In this document: positions 44,598 to 53,199 of the stretch, piece by piece | How the letters are laid out: each line of letters begins with the position of its first letter | How positions within the stretch are numbered: the first letter of the stretch is position 1 | NCBI GenBank assembly: GCA_002345965.1 | Contig: DDTF01000058.1 | Span: forward strand, 57,538-121,537 | From: Flammeovirgaceae bacterium UBA2371 | GTDB taxonomy: Bacteria; Bacteroidota; Bacteroidia; Cytophagales; Cyclobacteriaceae | Direction of reading: 5' to 3' | Length of the DNA stretch: 64,000 nucleotides | Translations under genes and position numbers: made by a program | Notes under the pieces: generated by a model | What the model saw: the letters and a program-made list of their open reading frames with translations, nothing else | What the model was told of the DNA's origin: nothing | Database searches by the model: none

Positions 44598-47164
44598 TTG
44601 ATTACATCATCAAAATAAAACGCAAGGTTAAACCTATCTATGCCGATGCGTGGGTCTGGAAAATGGCGTGGCGTGATGCCCGACATAATTTTGGAAGACT
44701 CTTTCTATTTGTAGCCTCACTGATTACAGGTATTGCCGGGGTAGTAGCTATCGCATCTCTTAATTATTCACTTCAATCAGATCTGGATCGAAATGCCAAA
44801 GAACTGCTGGGTGCAGATATTGTGGTTGGTGCTAATCGACCATTTGAAAACGAAGTGCTGGCTGTATTGGATTCATCCAAATTGGAATACGCATCAGATG
44901 CAGAGATGGCGTCCATGGTATTGTTTATGAAAAACAAACAATCGCGCCTGGTACGGGTAATGGGTATTGAAGGGCCATATCCTTTTTATGGTGAAGTGGA
45001 GACTTTACCTCCCAATGCCTATTCAAAAATTAAGGAGGGAAGGTTCGTTATTCTGGATGAGACACTGGCTAGTCAATATGAGGTAAGTTCGGATGACACG
45101 GTTAAAATTGGCAACAGTTTTTTTAAGGTAGCAGGTGTTGTGCAAAAGATTCCCGGAGGTGGTGGTGTACTTTCTACTTTTACGCCTTCGGTTTACATCT
45201 CTATGCAGGAGTTGGATTCTACAGGTTTGATACAATATGGCAGCCGGGTTTCATACAAAAGATTTTTTAAGACCAACACGGATGAAGAAGCTGAACTGTT
45301 TGGTAAAAAGTGGAGGCCTACCTTGCGCAAATATGGCCATTGGTATGATACAGTGGAGGAGCGCAAAGAAGAGTTAGGCAATGGATTTCAATCAGTATAT
45401 CGGTTTTTTACATTGTTGGCCTTTATGGCCTTGATATTGGGTTGCATTGGTGTAGCCAGTTCGGTTCATATTTATGCCCGCGAGAAACGAGATGAAGTGG
45501 CGGTGTTGAGGTGCATCGGTTCTTCAGGCTGGCAGGCTTTCAACATCTTCTTTATTCAGGTTTTTGTGCTGGGAATTATTGGCAGTGTGCTTGGAGCTGC
45601 ACTGGGAATGGGTATTCAGCAATTAGTGCCTCTTGTTTTTCAGGGAGCAATCCCTATTGAACTTCAATTTGGGATTTCATGGAGAGCGCTGGCAGAAGGT
45701 TTGATGCTGGGGGCAATCGTATCAGTGCTTTTTACCGTTTTACCGTTGGTAGCTGTGCGCTTTGTGCCTCCTCTCTCCGTATTGCGTGCAGACTTTGAGC
45801 CTGGCCGTATCTTTTCAAAAACGAAATATGTGGTGATAGGTCTCGTTGTGCTATTCCCCATATTGGCAGCATGGTACCAGACTAAAAGTATTATTTACGG
45901 AATCGCTTTTTCTTTGGGACTGGCGGTTGCGCTGGGTTGTCTTTCTGTGGTGGCGCTTGGTTTACTTACACTGGTAAGGAAATTTTTCCCTAAAAAGTCT
46001 GCTTTTATTTTCAGGCATGCTTTGTCGAATTTGTTTCGCCCCAACAACCAAACCCAGATGCTGATGGTAAGCATTGGTTTGGGAGCGTTTATTATTGCAA
46101 CGCTCAATGTAATTCAATACAGTCTGCTGGATCAGGTAGAGTTTACTGGAAATGAAAACCAATCCAACACCATTCTTTTTGACATACAGCCTGCTCAGAA
46201 AGACGGAGTGGTGGATTTAATAAAATCTTATGAGCTGCCAGTGAACCAGGTGGTGCCCATTGTCACTTGTAGAATAAGTGAATTGAAAGGAAGGCAAATA
46301 AACACCTATCAAAAAGATACTACTGACAACATACCCAACTGGGCGCTCACACGCGAGTACCGGGTAACGTACCGAGACAGCCTTCATATAGCTGAAGAAA
46401 TGCTGGAAGGAGAAATCCATCACTTAAAGAGTGGTCAACGTGATTCAGTATGGGTTACTATTTCCGAAGGCATGCAGGAGTCATTGGACGTTAAGGTTGG
46501 AGATTCCCTTGTTTTTGATGTACAAGGAGTGCCTATACCTGCCAAAATAAGTGGAATAAGAAAAGTAGAGTGGCCCAAAGATCCCCCTAACTTTATTTTT
46601 GTTTTCCCTAATGGTGTTTTGGAATATGCTCCGCAGATTTGGGTGGCTGCCACCCGCGTAAATGATCAGGAAGCTGCTAATCGTTTTACTCAGGAACTGG
46701 TGATGACATTTCCTAATGTGTCACTGATAGACTTACGGTTGATATTAAGTACTGTCAATGAACTGTTCGATAAGATTGGTACGGTTGTACGATTCCTTGC
46801 CTTGTTCAGTATCATCACAGGACTAGTAGTTTTGGCAGGGGCAGTGATGAATAGCAAGTTCGTTCGTATTAAAGAAAATATCTTATTGAGAACTATTGGA
46901 GCAAGAACAAAGCAGATTACCCAAATCACACTTATAGAGTACGGTTACCTTGGGTTATTCTCAGCCATAACCGGGATTCTGTTATCCTTGATATCAGGAT
47001 GGTTCCTTACCAAGTTCTTTTTTCAAGTAAACTTTTCCTTCAATGCTTTGGATCTTGCTTACTTAGGTATTGCAGTGATGATGCTCACCGTATTTATAGG
47101 CTGGATTAATTCACGGGAAGTCATAAACACGCCTCCCTTGCAGGTGCTTCGAAAAGAGAATTGA
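44594..47164 (+). CDS. ybbP: ABC transporter permease, YbbP type with two FtsX domains (856 aa)
   Basis: An N-terminal helix (LFLFVASLITGIAGVVAIASL) and a large periplasmic domain are followed by a first FtsX block (FFTLLAFMALILGCIGVASSVHIYAREKRDEVAVLRCIGSSG, in parts), further helices, a second periplasmic domain (about 510-700) and a second FtsX block (VRFLALFSIITGLVVLAGAV; FVRIKENILLRTIGARTKQI; IGWINSREVINTPPLQVLRK). Size and two-fold layout match YbbP (about 800 residues). With YbbA it probably handles lipid or hydrophobic substrates at the inner membrane; TesA next door fits that idea. Confidence 0.92.
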   Translation: MIDYIIKIKRKVKPIYADAWVWKMAWRDARHNFGRLFLFVASLITGIAGVVAIASLNYSLQSDLDRNAKELLGADIVVGANRPFENEVLAVLDSSKLEYASDAEMASMVLFMKNKQSRLVRVMGIEGPYPFYGEVETLPPNAYSKIKEGRFVILDETLASQYEVSSDDTVKIGNSFFKVAGVVQKIPGGGGVLSTFTPSVYISMQELDSTGLIQYGSRVSYKRFFKTNTDEEAELFGKKWRPTLRKYGHWYDTVEERKEELGNGFQSVYRFFTLLAFMALILGCIGVASSVHIYAREKRDEVAVLRCIGSSGWQAFNIFFIQVFVLGIIGSVLGAALGMGIQQLVPLVFQGAIPIELQFGISWRALAEGLMLGAIVSVLFTVLPLVAVRFVPPLSVLRADFEPGRIFSKTKYVVIGLVVLFPILAAWYQTKSIIYGIAFSLGLAVALGCLSVVALGLLTLVRKFFPKKSAFIFRHALSNLFRPNNQTQMLMVSIGLGAFIIATLNVIQYSLLDQVEFTGNENQSNTILFDIQPAQKDGVVDLIKSYELPVNQVVPIVTCRISELKGRQINTYQKDTTDNIPNWALTREYRVTYRDSLHIAEEMLEGEIHHLKSGQRDSVWVTISEGMQESLDVKVGDSLVFDVQGVPIPAKISGIRKVEWPKDPPNFIFVFPNGVLEYAPQIWVAATRVNDQEAANRFTQELVMTFPNVSLIDLRLILSTVNELFDKIGTVVRFLALFSIITGLVVLAGAVMNSKFVRIKENILLRTIGARTKQITQITLIEYGYLGLFSAITGILLSLISGWFLTKFFFQVNFSFNALDLAYLGIAVMMLTVFIGWINSREVINTPPLQVLRKEN

Positions 47165-47246
47165 TCAAAAAAAATCCCGTTTTTTCCGCTACCAAATAGT
47201 CTTTTATGGTATATAGAAGGAAGTTAACTTAGGTTTAAATTTCGGA

Positions 47247-50200
47247 ATGTTAAATAGAGCTGTTTTTCTACTGGGGTTATGTTTATCTACTGATCTTTTG
47301 GGTGGCAATCCTGGATTTATAGAGAACAAAAACCAGTGGTCTTGTGGAATCGATTTTGTAGCCAGTATACCTGGAGGCCATATGGTGTTGAGGCCAGGGC
47401 AGTTCAGCTATTCATTTATTGATTACGAAAAAATTAATGGATTACATGATCAATCACATACAGCATTCAATGAGATTAATCCTAATGAAAGTTACTCGGA
47501 AGCGATAGCGGGAAGGACCGTGAATGTTAACTTTTTAAATAGTAATCCAGACGCTGTACCCAAGGCATCCAATCGATACAAGGCCTACTACAATTATTTT
47601 CTAGGCAGTGATCCAACTCGTTGGGCATCCAAAGTGTATGCCTATGAAGAAATTACCTATGCATCATTATATAATGGGATTGACCTTAAACTCTTTACCC
47701 GGGGTCACAATATTAAATATGATTTTGTGGTATCGCCAGGCGCTGATCCTGATCAAATAAAAATTGTCTATGCAGGGGCTCGTTCACTTTTGGTGAAAGA
47801 GGGTGATCTCATTGTTGATGGTGAATTTGCGGAAATCATGGAGAAGAAGCCCATCGCCTACCAGTGGGTGAATGGCACACAACGATTTATTGCTGTTGAC
47901 TATGCGCTAGCGAATAACCAATTGTCTTTTTATTTTCCTGATGGATACGATCCTTGCTATGAGTTAACAATTGATCCATTGATTATTTTTTCTACTTACT
48001 CCGGCTTCACGGCCGACAATTGGGGAAGTACCGCTACGCCTGGTGAAAATGGTAAACTTTATAGTGCAGGGGTAACGAATGAGACCACGTTTGGAGGGGA
48101 CTTCCCAGCCTTCAATGCCGAGTCTCAGGCCGGACCTTTTCAGGTGAACTATGGAGGAGCCTATGATGTAGCTATTTTTAAATATGATTCAGCCGGGCAA
48201 GAGATGTTATATGCTTCATTTTTGGGTGGTTCCGATTCTGAAAGCCCACACAGTCTAATAGTAAATGAGGCGGACGAGTTAATTGTATTGGGCACCACCA
48301 GTTCATTTAATTATCCAACTACCTCGGGAGTCATTGATCCAACTTTTAATGGAGGAGGCGGAGTGACTGATCATGTGGTGAGATACAACAATGGGTCAGA
48401 TATTTTTGTAGCTAAAATTAGCAAGGATGGGAGCCAATTATTGGCAAGTACTTTCTTGGGTGGATCAAATCTTGATGGCTTGAATCCATCCAATAGCCCC
48501 CTGGTGGTAAATTACGGAGATCAATTACGGGGAGATATCATTACTGACCAGCAGGGAGATATTTTTATCAGCACGGTCACTTCCTCGGTTGATTTTCCTG
48601 TTCAGAATAGTTTTAATACTACACATGGTGCGGGTGGTACGGATGCAGTGGTCATGAAACTCTCTTCAGATTTGACTCAGATTCTTTGGGGAGCATTTCT
48701 TGGAGGCAGTGGTATGGATGCCTCACATACTATTAAATTTGATTCGCAGGGAAATATTTTGGTGGCAGGCGGTACTGCAAGTGCGAATTTTCCTGCAACG
48801 GTAGGGTCTTACCAACAAACTTTGAGTGGCAATGTGGATGGTTGGATAGCAAAATTAAAAGCTGACGGATCGGGCATCATTACCGCCACTTATACAGGAA
48901 CATCGTCTTTTGATCAGGTTTATTTTTTGGATTTGAACAGCAATGATGAAGTGTATGTGTACGGACAAACCTCAGGACCTTTTCCCGTGACACCGGGTGT
49001 ATACAACAATCCGGGAAGCGGTCAGTTTTTGCAGAAGCTCAGTAGTGACCTTACCACTTTAAAATTTTCAACGGTGTTCGGCTCCGGCATCGGCATTCCC
49101 AATATTTCACCTACTGCATTTTTGGTCAATGATTGTAATAATATTTACATGACAGGATGGGGAGGTGTTGTGAACCAAAATACCTTTCACTGGAATAGCA
49201 ATACATTGGGTATGCCAGTTAGTGGAGATGCTTTTCAATCTACAACCAGTGGATCAGACTTCTATTTCATGGTGTTAACGGAGGATGCTACAGAATTCCT
49301 GTATGGCACCTACATGGGAGGCAGCTTGTCACGGACTCATGTGGATGGGGGTACAAGTCGATTTGACAAAAGCGGAATCGTATATCATGCAGTCTGTTCA
49401 GGTTGCGCAGCGTTCAATGCCCAAAATCAATCTTCATCTGATTTTCCCACCACTGCCAACGCCTGGAGTAGAAACAACAATAGTCAGAACTGCAACAATG
49501 CGGCTTTCAAATTTGATCTTTCTTCCCTTAGGGCACGAATAGTCACTAACTCCATCAAATTGGATCAGCCAGGAATCAAAAAAATTTGCTATCCGGATAA
49601 AATTGTTTTTCAAAATCGAAGCACCGGTGGACAGTTTTACGAATGGGATTTTGGTGATGGAACAAGCGAAGTTAAAGCCGATACAGTTGCTATTGTACAC
49701 CAATATCAAAAGGATGGTAATTATTTGGTGAAATTAAGAGCAGTGGATCAGGGAACCTGCGTGGGAGAAGACTTTGATTATGTAAACATTACTGTAAACA
49801 AAGCTAAAGGATGGGTAGGTGAAGACCAGACCATTTGCTTTGGGGCCGAAGTACAACTGCAAGCTGGCGGTGGTAGTCACTACGAATGGACGCGCACAAC
49901 AAAGGACAGTTTGGTGTCGCAAGCGGCACAACCCTTCTTTTCTCCAAAGGACACCACAAGGTATTTTGTAAGCGTAACGGATGTCAATAACTGTGTGGTA
50001 AATGACACTGTTAATGTGAATGTGGTTCCAAGAATTGAACTTCAATTTGAATTTGAAAAAGTGGCTAATTGTATGGACAGGGCTTCCATTAAACTGCTAA
50101 ACAATACCGCAACGGATGAGGAACAGTTTTTTGATTTAGGTGATGATCGATTAACTACAGAACGTCAGGTAACGCATACGTATGAAGCCGATGGAAACTA

Positions 50201-50558
50201 TCGGATCAGGTTGGTGGGAAAAAGAGAGTTTTGTGTTTTTGAAGAGTCTGTCGAATTACCTTTCTTTACCATTCGGGTGCCTAATGTGATCACCCCTGGA
50301 AATACAGACGCCAACTCTGCGGGTAAGAATGATACCTTCAGAATCATTTACGGTGATTCAGAGGATAGCCCGACCACAACGGAAGCAGGTATAAGGGTAT
50401 CGCTGGTGGTGTACAACAGGTGGGGTAAATTGGCTTATCAGAACAAGAATTATGATGATTCCTGGGCTGGTGAGGGATTGGAAGCGGGTACTTATTATTA
50501 TGAAGCAGAAATAGAAAACGAACCAACATGCAAAGGATGGATACAAATTATTCGATGA
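47247..50558 (+). CDS. Gliding-motility-associated surface protein with SBBP propeller, PKD and CHU-type C-terminal domain (1103 aa)
   Basis: A signal peptide (MLNRAVFLLGLCLSTDLLG) leads to a conserved N-terminal domain (NPGFIENKNQWSCGIDFVAS; YNGIDLKLFTRGHNIKYDF). About 260-770 contains SBBP-type repeats (DVAIFKYDSAGQEMLYASFL; DIFVAKISKDGSQLLASTFL; DAVVMKLSSDLTQILWGAFL). A PKD domain is at about 795-850 (FYEWDFGDGTSE) and another Cys-framed Ig-like module follows. The last 95 residues (VPNVITPGNTDANSAGKNDT to CKGWIQII) form the gliding-motility-associated C-terminal domain used as a type B signal for T9SS. A rhodanese lipoprotein gene overlaps its stop. Confidence 0.93.
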   Translation: MLNRAVFLLGLCLSTDLLGGNPGFIENKNQWSCGIDFVASIPGGHMVLRPGQFSYSFIDYEKINGLHDQSHTAFNEINPNESYSEAIAGRTVNVNFLNSNPDAVPKASNRYKAYYNYFLGSDPTRWASKVYAYEEITYASLYNGIDLKLFTRGHNIKYDFVVSPGADPDQIKIVYAGARSLLVKEGDLIVDGEFAEIMEKKPIAYQWVNGTQRFIAVDYALANNQLSFYFPDGYDPCYELTIDPLIIFSTYSGFTADNWGSTATPGENGKLYSAGVTNETTFGGDFPAFNAESQAGPFQVNYGGAYDVAIFKYDSAGQEMLYASFLGGSDSESPHSLIVNEADELIVLGTTSSFNYPTTSGVIDPTFNGGGGVTDHVVRYNNGSDIFVAKISKDGSQLLASTFLGGSNLDGLNPSNSPLVVNYGDQLRGDIITDQQGDIFISTVTSSVDFPVQNSFNTTHGAGGTDAVVMKLSSDLTQILWGAFLGGSGMDASHTIKFDSQGNILVAGGTASANFPATVGSYQQTLSGNVDGWIAKLKADGSGIITATYTGTSSFDQVYFLDLNSNDEVYVYGQTSGPFPVTPGVYNNPGSGQFLQKLSSDLTTLKFSTVFGSGIGIPNISPTAFLVNDCNNIYMTGWGGVVNQNTFHWNSNTLGMPVSGDAFQSTTSGSDFYFMVLTEDATEFLYGTYMGGSLSRTHVDGGTSRFDKSGIVYHAVCSGCAAFNAQNQSSSDFPTTANAWSRNNNSQNCNNAAFKFDLSSLRARIVTNSIKLDQPGIKKICYPDKIVFQNRSTGGQFYEWDFGDGTSEVKADTVAIVHQYQKDGNYLVKLRAVDQGTCVGEDFDYVNITVNKAKGWVGEDQTICFGAEVQLQAGGGSHYEWTRTTKDSLVSQAAQPFFSPKDTTRYFVSVTDVNNCVVNDTVNVNVVPRIELQFEFEKVANCMDRASIKLLNNTATDEEQFFDLGDDRLTTERQVTHTYEADGNYRIRLVGKREFCVFEESVELPFFTIRVPNVITPGNTDANSAGKNDTFRIIYGDSEDSPTTTEAGIRVSLVVYNRWGKLAYQNKNYDDSWAGEGLEAGTYYYEAEIENEPTCKGWIQIIR

Positions 50559-50995
50559 ACAAAATTACGCAGCGCGGATTGCTGTTTGCGCTCACTTTCA
50601 TTTTTGTGCTTTCTTGCGGGAAGAAATCGGAGTCAGCAGATCAAAAGGAGTCAACTCAAAAAGTGATTTCCGAAACCGTTGGATTAGATGCATTTCAACA
50701 AAAATTGAATGCGGCCGAAAATCCTATCCTTTTAGATGTGCGCACGCCTGCAGAAGTAGCTGATGGTTACATCGAAGGCGCTACTAACATTGATTTCAAT
50801 GCTGCAGATTTTCAATCTAAAATTGAGTCATTGGATAAAGACGCTACCTATTTTGTCTATTGTGCAGTAGGAGGGAGAAGCCGCAAAACAGCGGATCTGA
50901 TGAAGGACCTTCAATTTAAGGCAGTTTACGATCTTGCCGGAGGCTTTGATGGATGGCGAAAAAAAGGGTTGCCGATCGCACAACCTGCCAATTAA
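50555..50995 (+). CDS. Rhodanese-domain lipoprotein (146 aa)
   Basis: MNKITQRGLLFALTFIFVLS followed by Cys21 is a lipoprotein signal. The rhodanese domain (about 42-146) has NPILLDVRTPAEVADGYIEG, the active-site loop YCAVGGRS with Cys103, and LAGGFDGWRKKGLPI. It may transfer sulfur or act as a redox/phosphatase-like sensor in the envelope. The ATG at 50555 overlaps the TGA of the gliding-type gene (ATGA), so expression is coupled; a longer frame to 50528 would lie inside the upstream gene and spoil the signal peptide. Confidence 0.92.
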   Translation: MNKITQRGLLFALTFIFVLSCGKKSESADQKESTQKVISETVGLDAFQQKLNAAENPILLDVRTPAEVADGYIEGATNIDFNAADFQSKIESLDKDATYFVYCAVGGRSRKTADLMKDLQFKAVYDLAGGFDGWRKKGLPIAQPAN

Positions 50996-50997
50996 AC

Positions 50998-52095
50998 TTA
51001 GATTTCATTTAAATAGTCAGCAAGGCACTGGAGGAAATCTTCGATGTCTTGCTTGTGAAGATCACCAAGAACGGATAGTCGGAAAGTAGCCGTTTTGGCT
51101 CCCTTTCCGGGGTAAATGGTAAATCCTCTTTCGAACAAATAATCGTGCATGCCTTCAAAAGAATACTTTGGGTGAGAAGGTTCTTTAATCGCCAATAAAA
51201 TTTTGGATTGCTGATGATCAGGTAATAAAAACTCGAAACTAAGTTTTTTTAATCCATCATAAAGCGTTTGATAATTTTCCTGATACCGCTTCCATCTTCC
51301 CGATTCAGTTTCCAGAAAATATTCATCAATGGCCTGACGCAGTGCATAGGCTACCTGCACTGGTGGCGTGAATTGCATTTGTCCGGTTTTTTCAAATCCG
51401 GTATACTGACTATAAATGTCAAAGTAGAAAGATCGCTTGGTGTCCTTTATTTTTTCTAATAGACTCTTTTTGAATAGGACGAACACAAGTCCAGGCATAC
51501 CCTGAATACACTTGTTGGAAGAAGAGATGAGGTATTCAGCATTCCATTCTTTTACATGAATAGGAATACCAGCATAAGAACTCATACAATCTACAATCAC
51601 TTCAGCATGATAGCGATGTGCCAAATCACAAATTTCCTGAACGGGATTGAGCATCCCTGTTGTGGTCTCATGATGCACCACAGCGAGGTGACTGATGTCT
51701 TTGTTATTCGCTAAAAGGGTTTCAATTTTTTCTAAGTCCGGATAGTCGCCATACTCCATCTGATAACGTACTACCTCAATGTTGAATGTTTCCGCCAGCT
51801 TAACCATGCGCGTTCCATACGCCCCGTTTTCAACAACCAGTAATTTTTTTCCTCTGGGAACAGCGGAGGTAATGGCAGCCTCCAAACCCCCCGTACCACT
51901 TGCCGTGAACATAACGGCTACATGGGTCTCTTCTCCATGTACAACTTTTACAAGGTCATCTTTAATGCCATCCAGCAGCTGTCCAAAATCTTTTTCTCTT
52001 GGACAAATATCTTCCACCACCATGGCTTCTTTCACCGACTGCGTGGTAGTTGCCGGTCCCGGGTTCAGTAATATTTTTCTGGAAATATTTTTCAT
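50998..52095 (-). CDS. phnW: 2-Aminoethylphosphonate-pyruvate transaminase PhnW
   Basis: A class V (aspartate-aminotransferase-fold) PLP enzyme of 365 residues. Characteristic blocks are ILLNPGPATTTQSVKEAMVV, ICPREKDFGQLLDGI, FTASGTGGLEAAITSAVP, VVHHETTTGMLNPVQEICDL, VDCMSSYAGIPI and the PLP lysine Lys195 in SSSNKCIQGMPGLVFV. PhnW interconverts phosphonoacetaldehyde and AEP. No phosphonatase gene is present, and genes for PEP mutase and phosphonopyruvate decarboxylase lie just across the divergent gap, so here it should work in the biosynthetic direction. It is 4 bases behind the CDP-alcohol transferase gene. Confidence 0.92.
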   Translation of the reverse strand: MKNISRKILLNPGPATTTQSVKEAMVVEDICPREKDFGQLLDGIKDDLVKVVHGEETHVAVMFTASGTGGLEAAITSAVPRGKKLLVVENGAYGTRMVKLAETFNIEVVRYQMEYGDYPDLEKIETLLANNKDISHLAVVHHETTTGMLNPVQEICDLAHRYHAEVIVDCMSSYAGIPIHVKEWNAEYLISSSNKCIQGMPGLVFVLFKKSLLEKIKDTKRSFYFDIYSQYTGFEKTGQMQFTPPVQVAYALRQAIDEYFLETESGRWKRYQENYQTLYDGLKKLSFEFLLPDHQQSKILLAIKEPSHPKYSFEGMHDYLFERGFTIYPGKGAKTATFRLSVLGDLHKQDIEDFLQCLADYLNEI

Positions 52096-52099
52096 GTAT

Positions 52100-53080
52100 T
52101 CAAAAACGGGGGTTGGACCAAACCCAATACACTTTTAAAGCATTAAAGGTTTGGAATACAAGTAATAAAATTCTTGCCAAAAGATAAGTTGTGAAAATTA
52201 AAAAAGTAGCGTTGGTATCTATGGGCATGATGAATTGCAAGATAACAATAGCCCCGGAAACGACCAGGTCGGGGAATCGCTCTATGCCGTCTACCAAATG
52301 CCCTTTCATTATCAACCCAACGTAAAGGCTGGCATACAAGGTAATCAGTATGAATAATTGCATGACATTGAAAGTGTGCCCAACCAGGGTAGCTAACACG
52401 ATAGTTCCTGTTATGAAAAACCAAACACCACTACCGCGTGATGGTGTTCTTTTAAACGTTGTTATAAATGTGCCTGTAGCGCCAATGGCAGAAAGTGCAA
52501 ATAAAATTTCTATTAATCGAAAAGAACCGTAGACAGGCATGGTGAAGAATTGATGTACAGGACCAAAAGCGGCAACACCAATCAATAACAGCATTAACAG
52601 TACAGCTTCCAATGATCCCAGTTTTTCAAAAGTTAACCATCCTGTTTTGAATTGTTCATAGAAAACGGACATGTGTGCCAGATAGGAGGTGGTAAGTACA
52701 ACAGTAGTGAGCAATGGATGATTAATCTCAAATACCATAAAAGCGGTGTAGAGAATAATACCGTTATTAAAAGCATCTAGATAATGATCACAAAATTCAC
52801 CCAGGGCTGAACCTGTTTTTGTTTTTTTGGCCTGCATCCCATCGAGATGATCCCCTACAAGGTATAGAAATAAGCATCCTGCAACGATCAGCCTACTCCA
52901 TGAGGTGTGGTAATTCAGCGATACGAAAAAGCCTATATAAACAAAAAGATTGGAAAAGAGAGTAATGATATTAGCTGGAATGCCCCAAGGAACGTAGGGG
53001 AGAAGGGGAGCGACAAACCATTTTTTAAAATCAGGGGTGAGCAATGAAAAATCACGGCATCGATACGAATATTCCCTCAT
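52100..53080 (-). CDS. CDP-alcohol phosphotransferase resembling choline/ethanolamine phosphotransferases (326 aa)
   Basis: About nine or ten hydrophobic helices surround the family motif D-x2-D-G-x2-A-x-x8-G-x3-D-x3-D, here from Asp77 (GDHLDGMQAKKTKTGSALG, then EFCDHYLDAF). The usual Arg after Ala is Lys85. The form DGxQA...LGExxDH is closer to eukaryotic choline/ethanolamine phosphotransferases than to bacterial PgsA or PssA. Together with phnW on the same strand and the AEP synthesis genes opposite, it probably moves phosphonoethanolamine from CMP-AEP to a lipid alcohol such as diacylglycerol or ceramide, giving a phosphonolipid. The lipid acceptor cannot be told from sequence. Confidence 0.85.
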   Translation of the reverse strand: MREYSYRCRDFSLLTPDFKKWFVAPLLPYVPWGIPANIITLFSNLFVYIGFFVSLNYHTSWSRLIVAGCLFLYLVGDHLDGMQAKKTKTGSALGEFCDHYLDAFNNGIILYTAFMVFEINHPLLTTVVLTTSYLAHMSVFYEQFKTGWLTFEKLGSLEAVLLMLLLIGVAAFGPVHQFFTMPVYGSFRLIEILFALSAIGATGTFITTFKRTPSRGSGVWFFITGTIVLATLVGHTFNVMQLFILITLYASLYVGLIMKGHLVDGIERFPDLVVSGAIVILQFIMPIDTNATFLIFTTYLLARILLLVFQTFNALKVYWVWSNPRF

Positions 53081-53164
53081 ATTCTAAGTCAGGCAGCTAG
53101 TACTAACAATCCCGAAAGTTAACGACTTAATCACTCTAATATTAATTCCCGATAAATTAATCGT

Positions 53165-53172
53165 TATTTTTG
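53165..53172 (+). promoter_or_regulatory. -7 box (TATTTTTG) of the pepM operon
   Basis: Exact TAnnTTTG match, 27 bases before the ATG at 53200. A possible TTG start at 53170 falls within this box and can be discarded. No -33 TTG was found upstream. Confidence 0.55.
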
Positions 53173-53199
53173 CGACCGTTTACGCTTACCCTATCTGGA

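Noticed and set aside
50998..52095. Phosphonate degradation (PhnW with phosphonatase)
   Set aside because: No phosphonatase (PhnX) or C-P lyase gene is nearby, whereas PepM and Ppd for synthesis are.
53170..53199. TTG start adding 10 residues to PepM
   Set aside because: The TTG is part of the TATTTTTG -7 box, and the PepM family begins at the downstream ATG.
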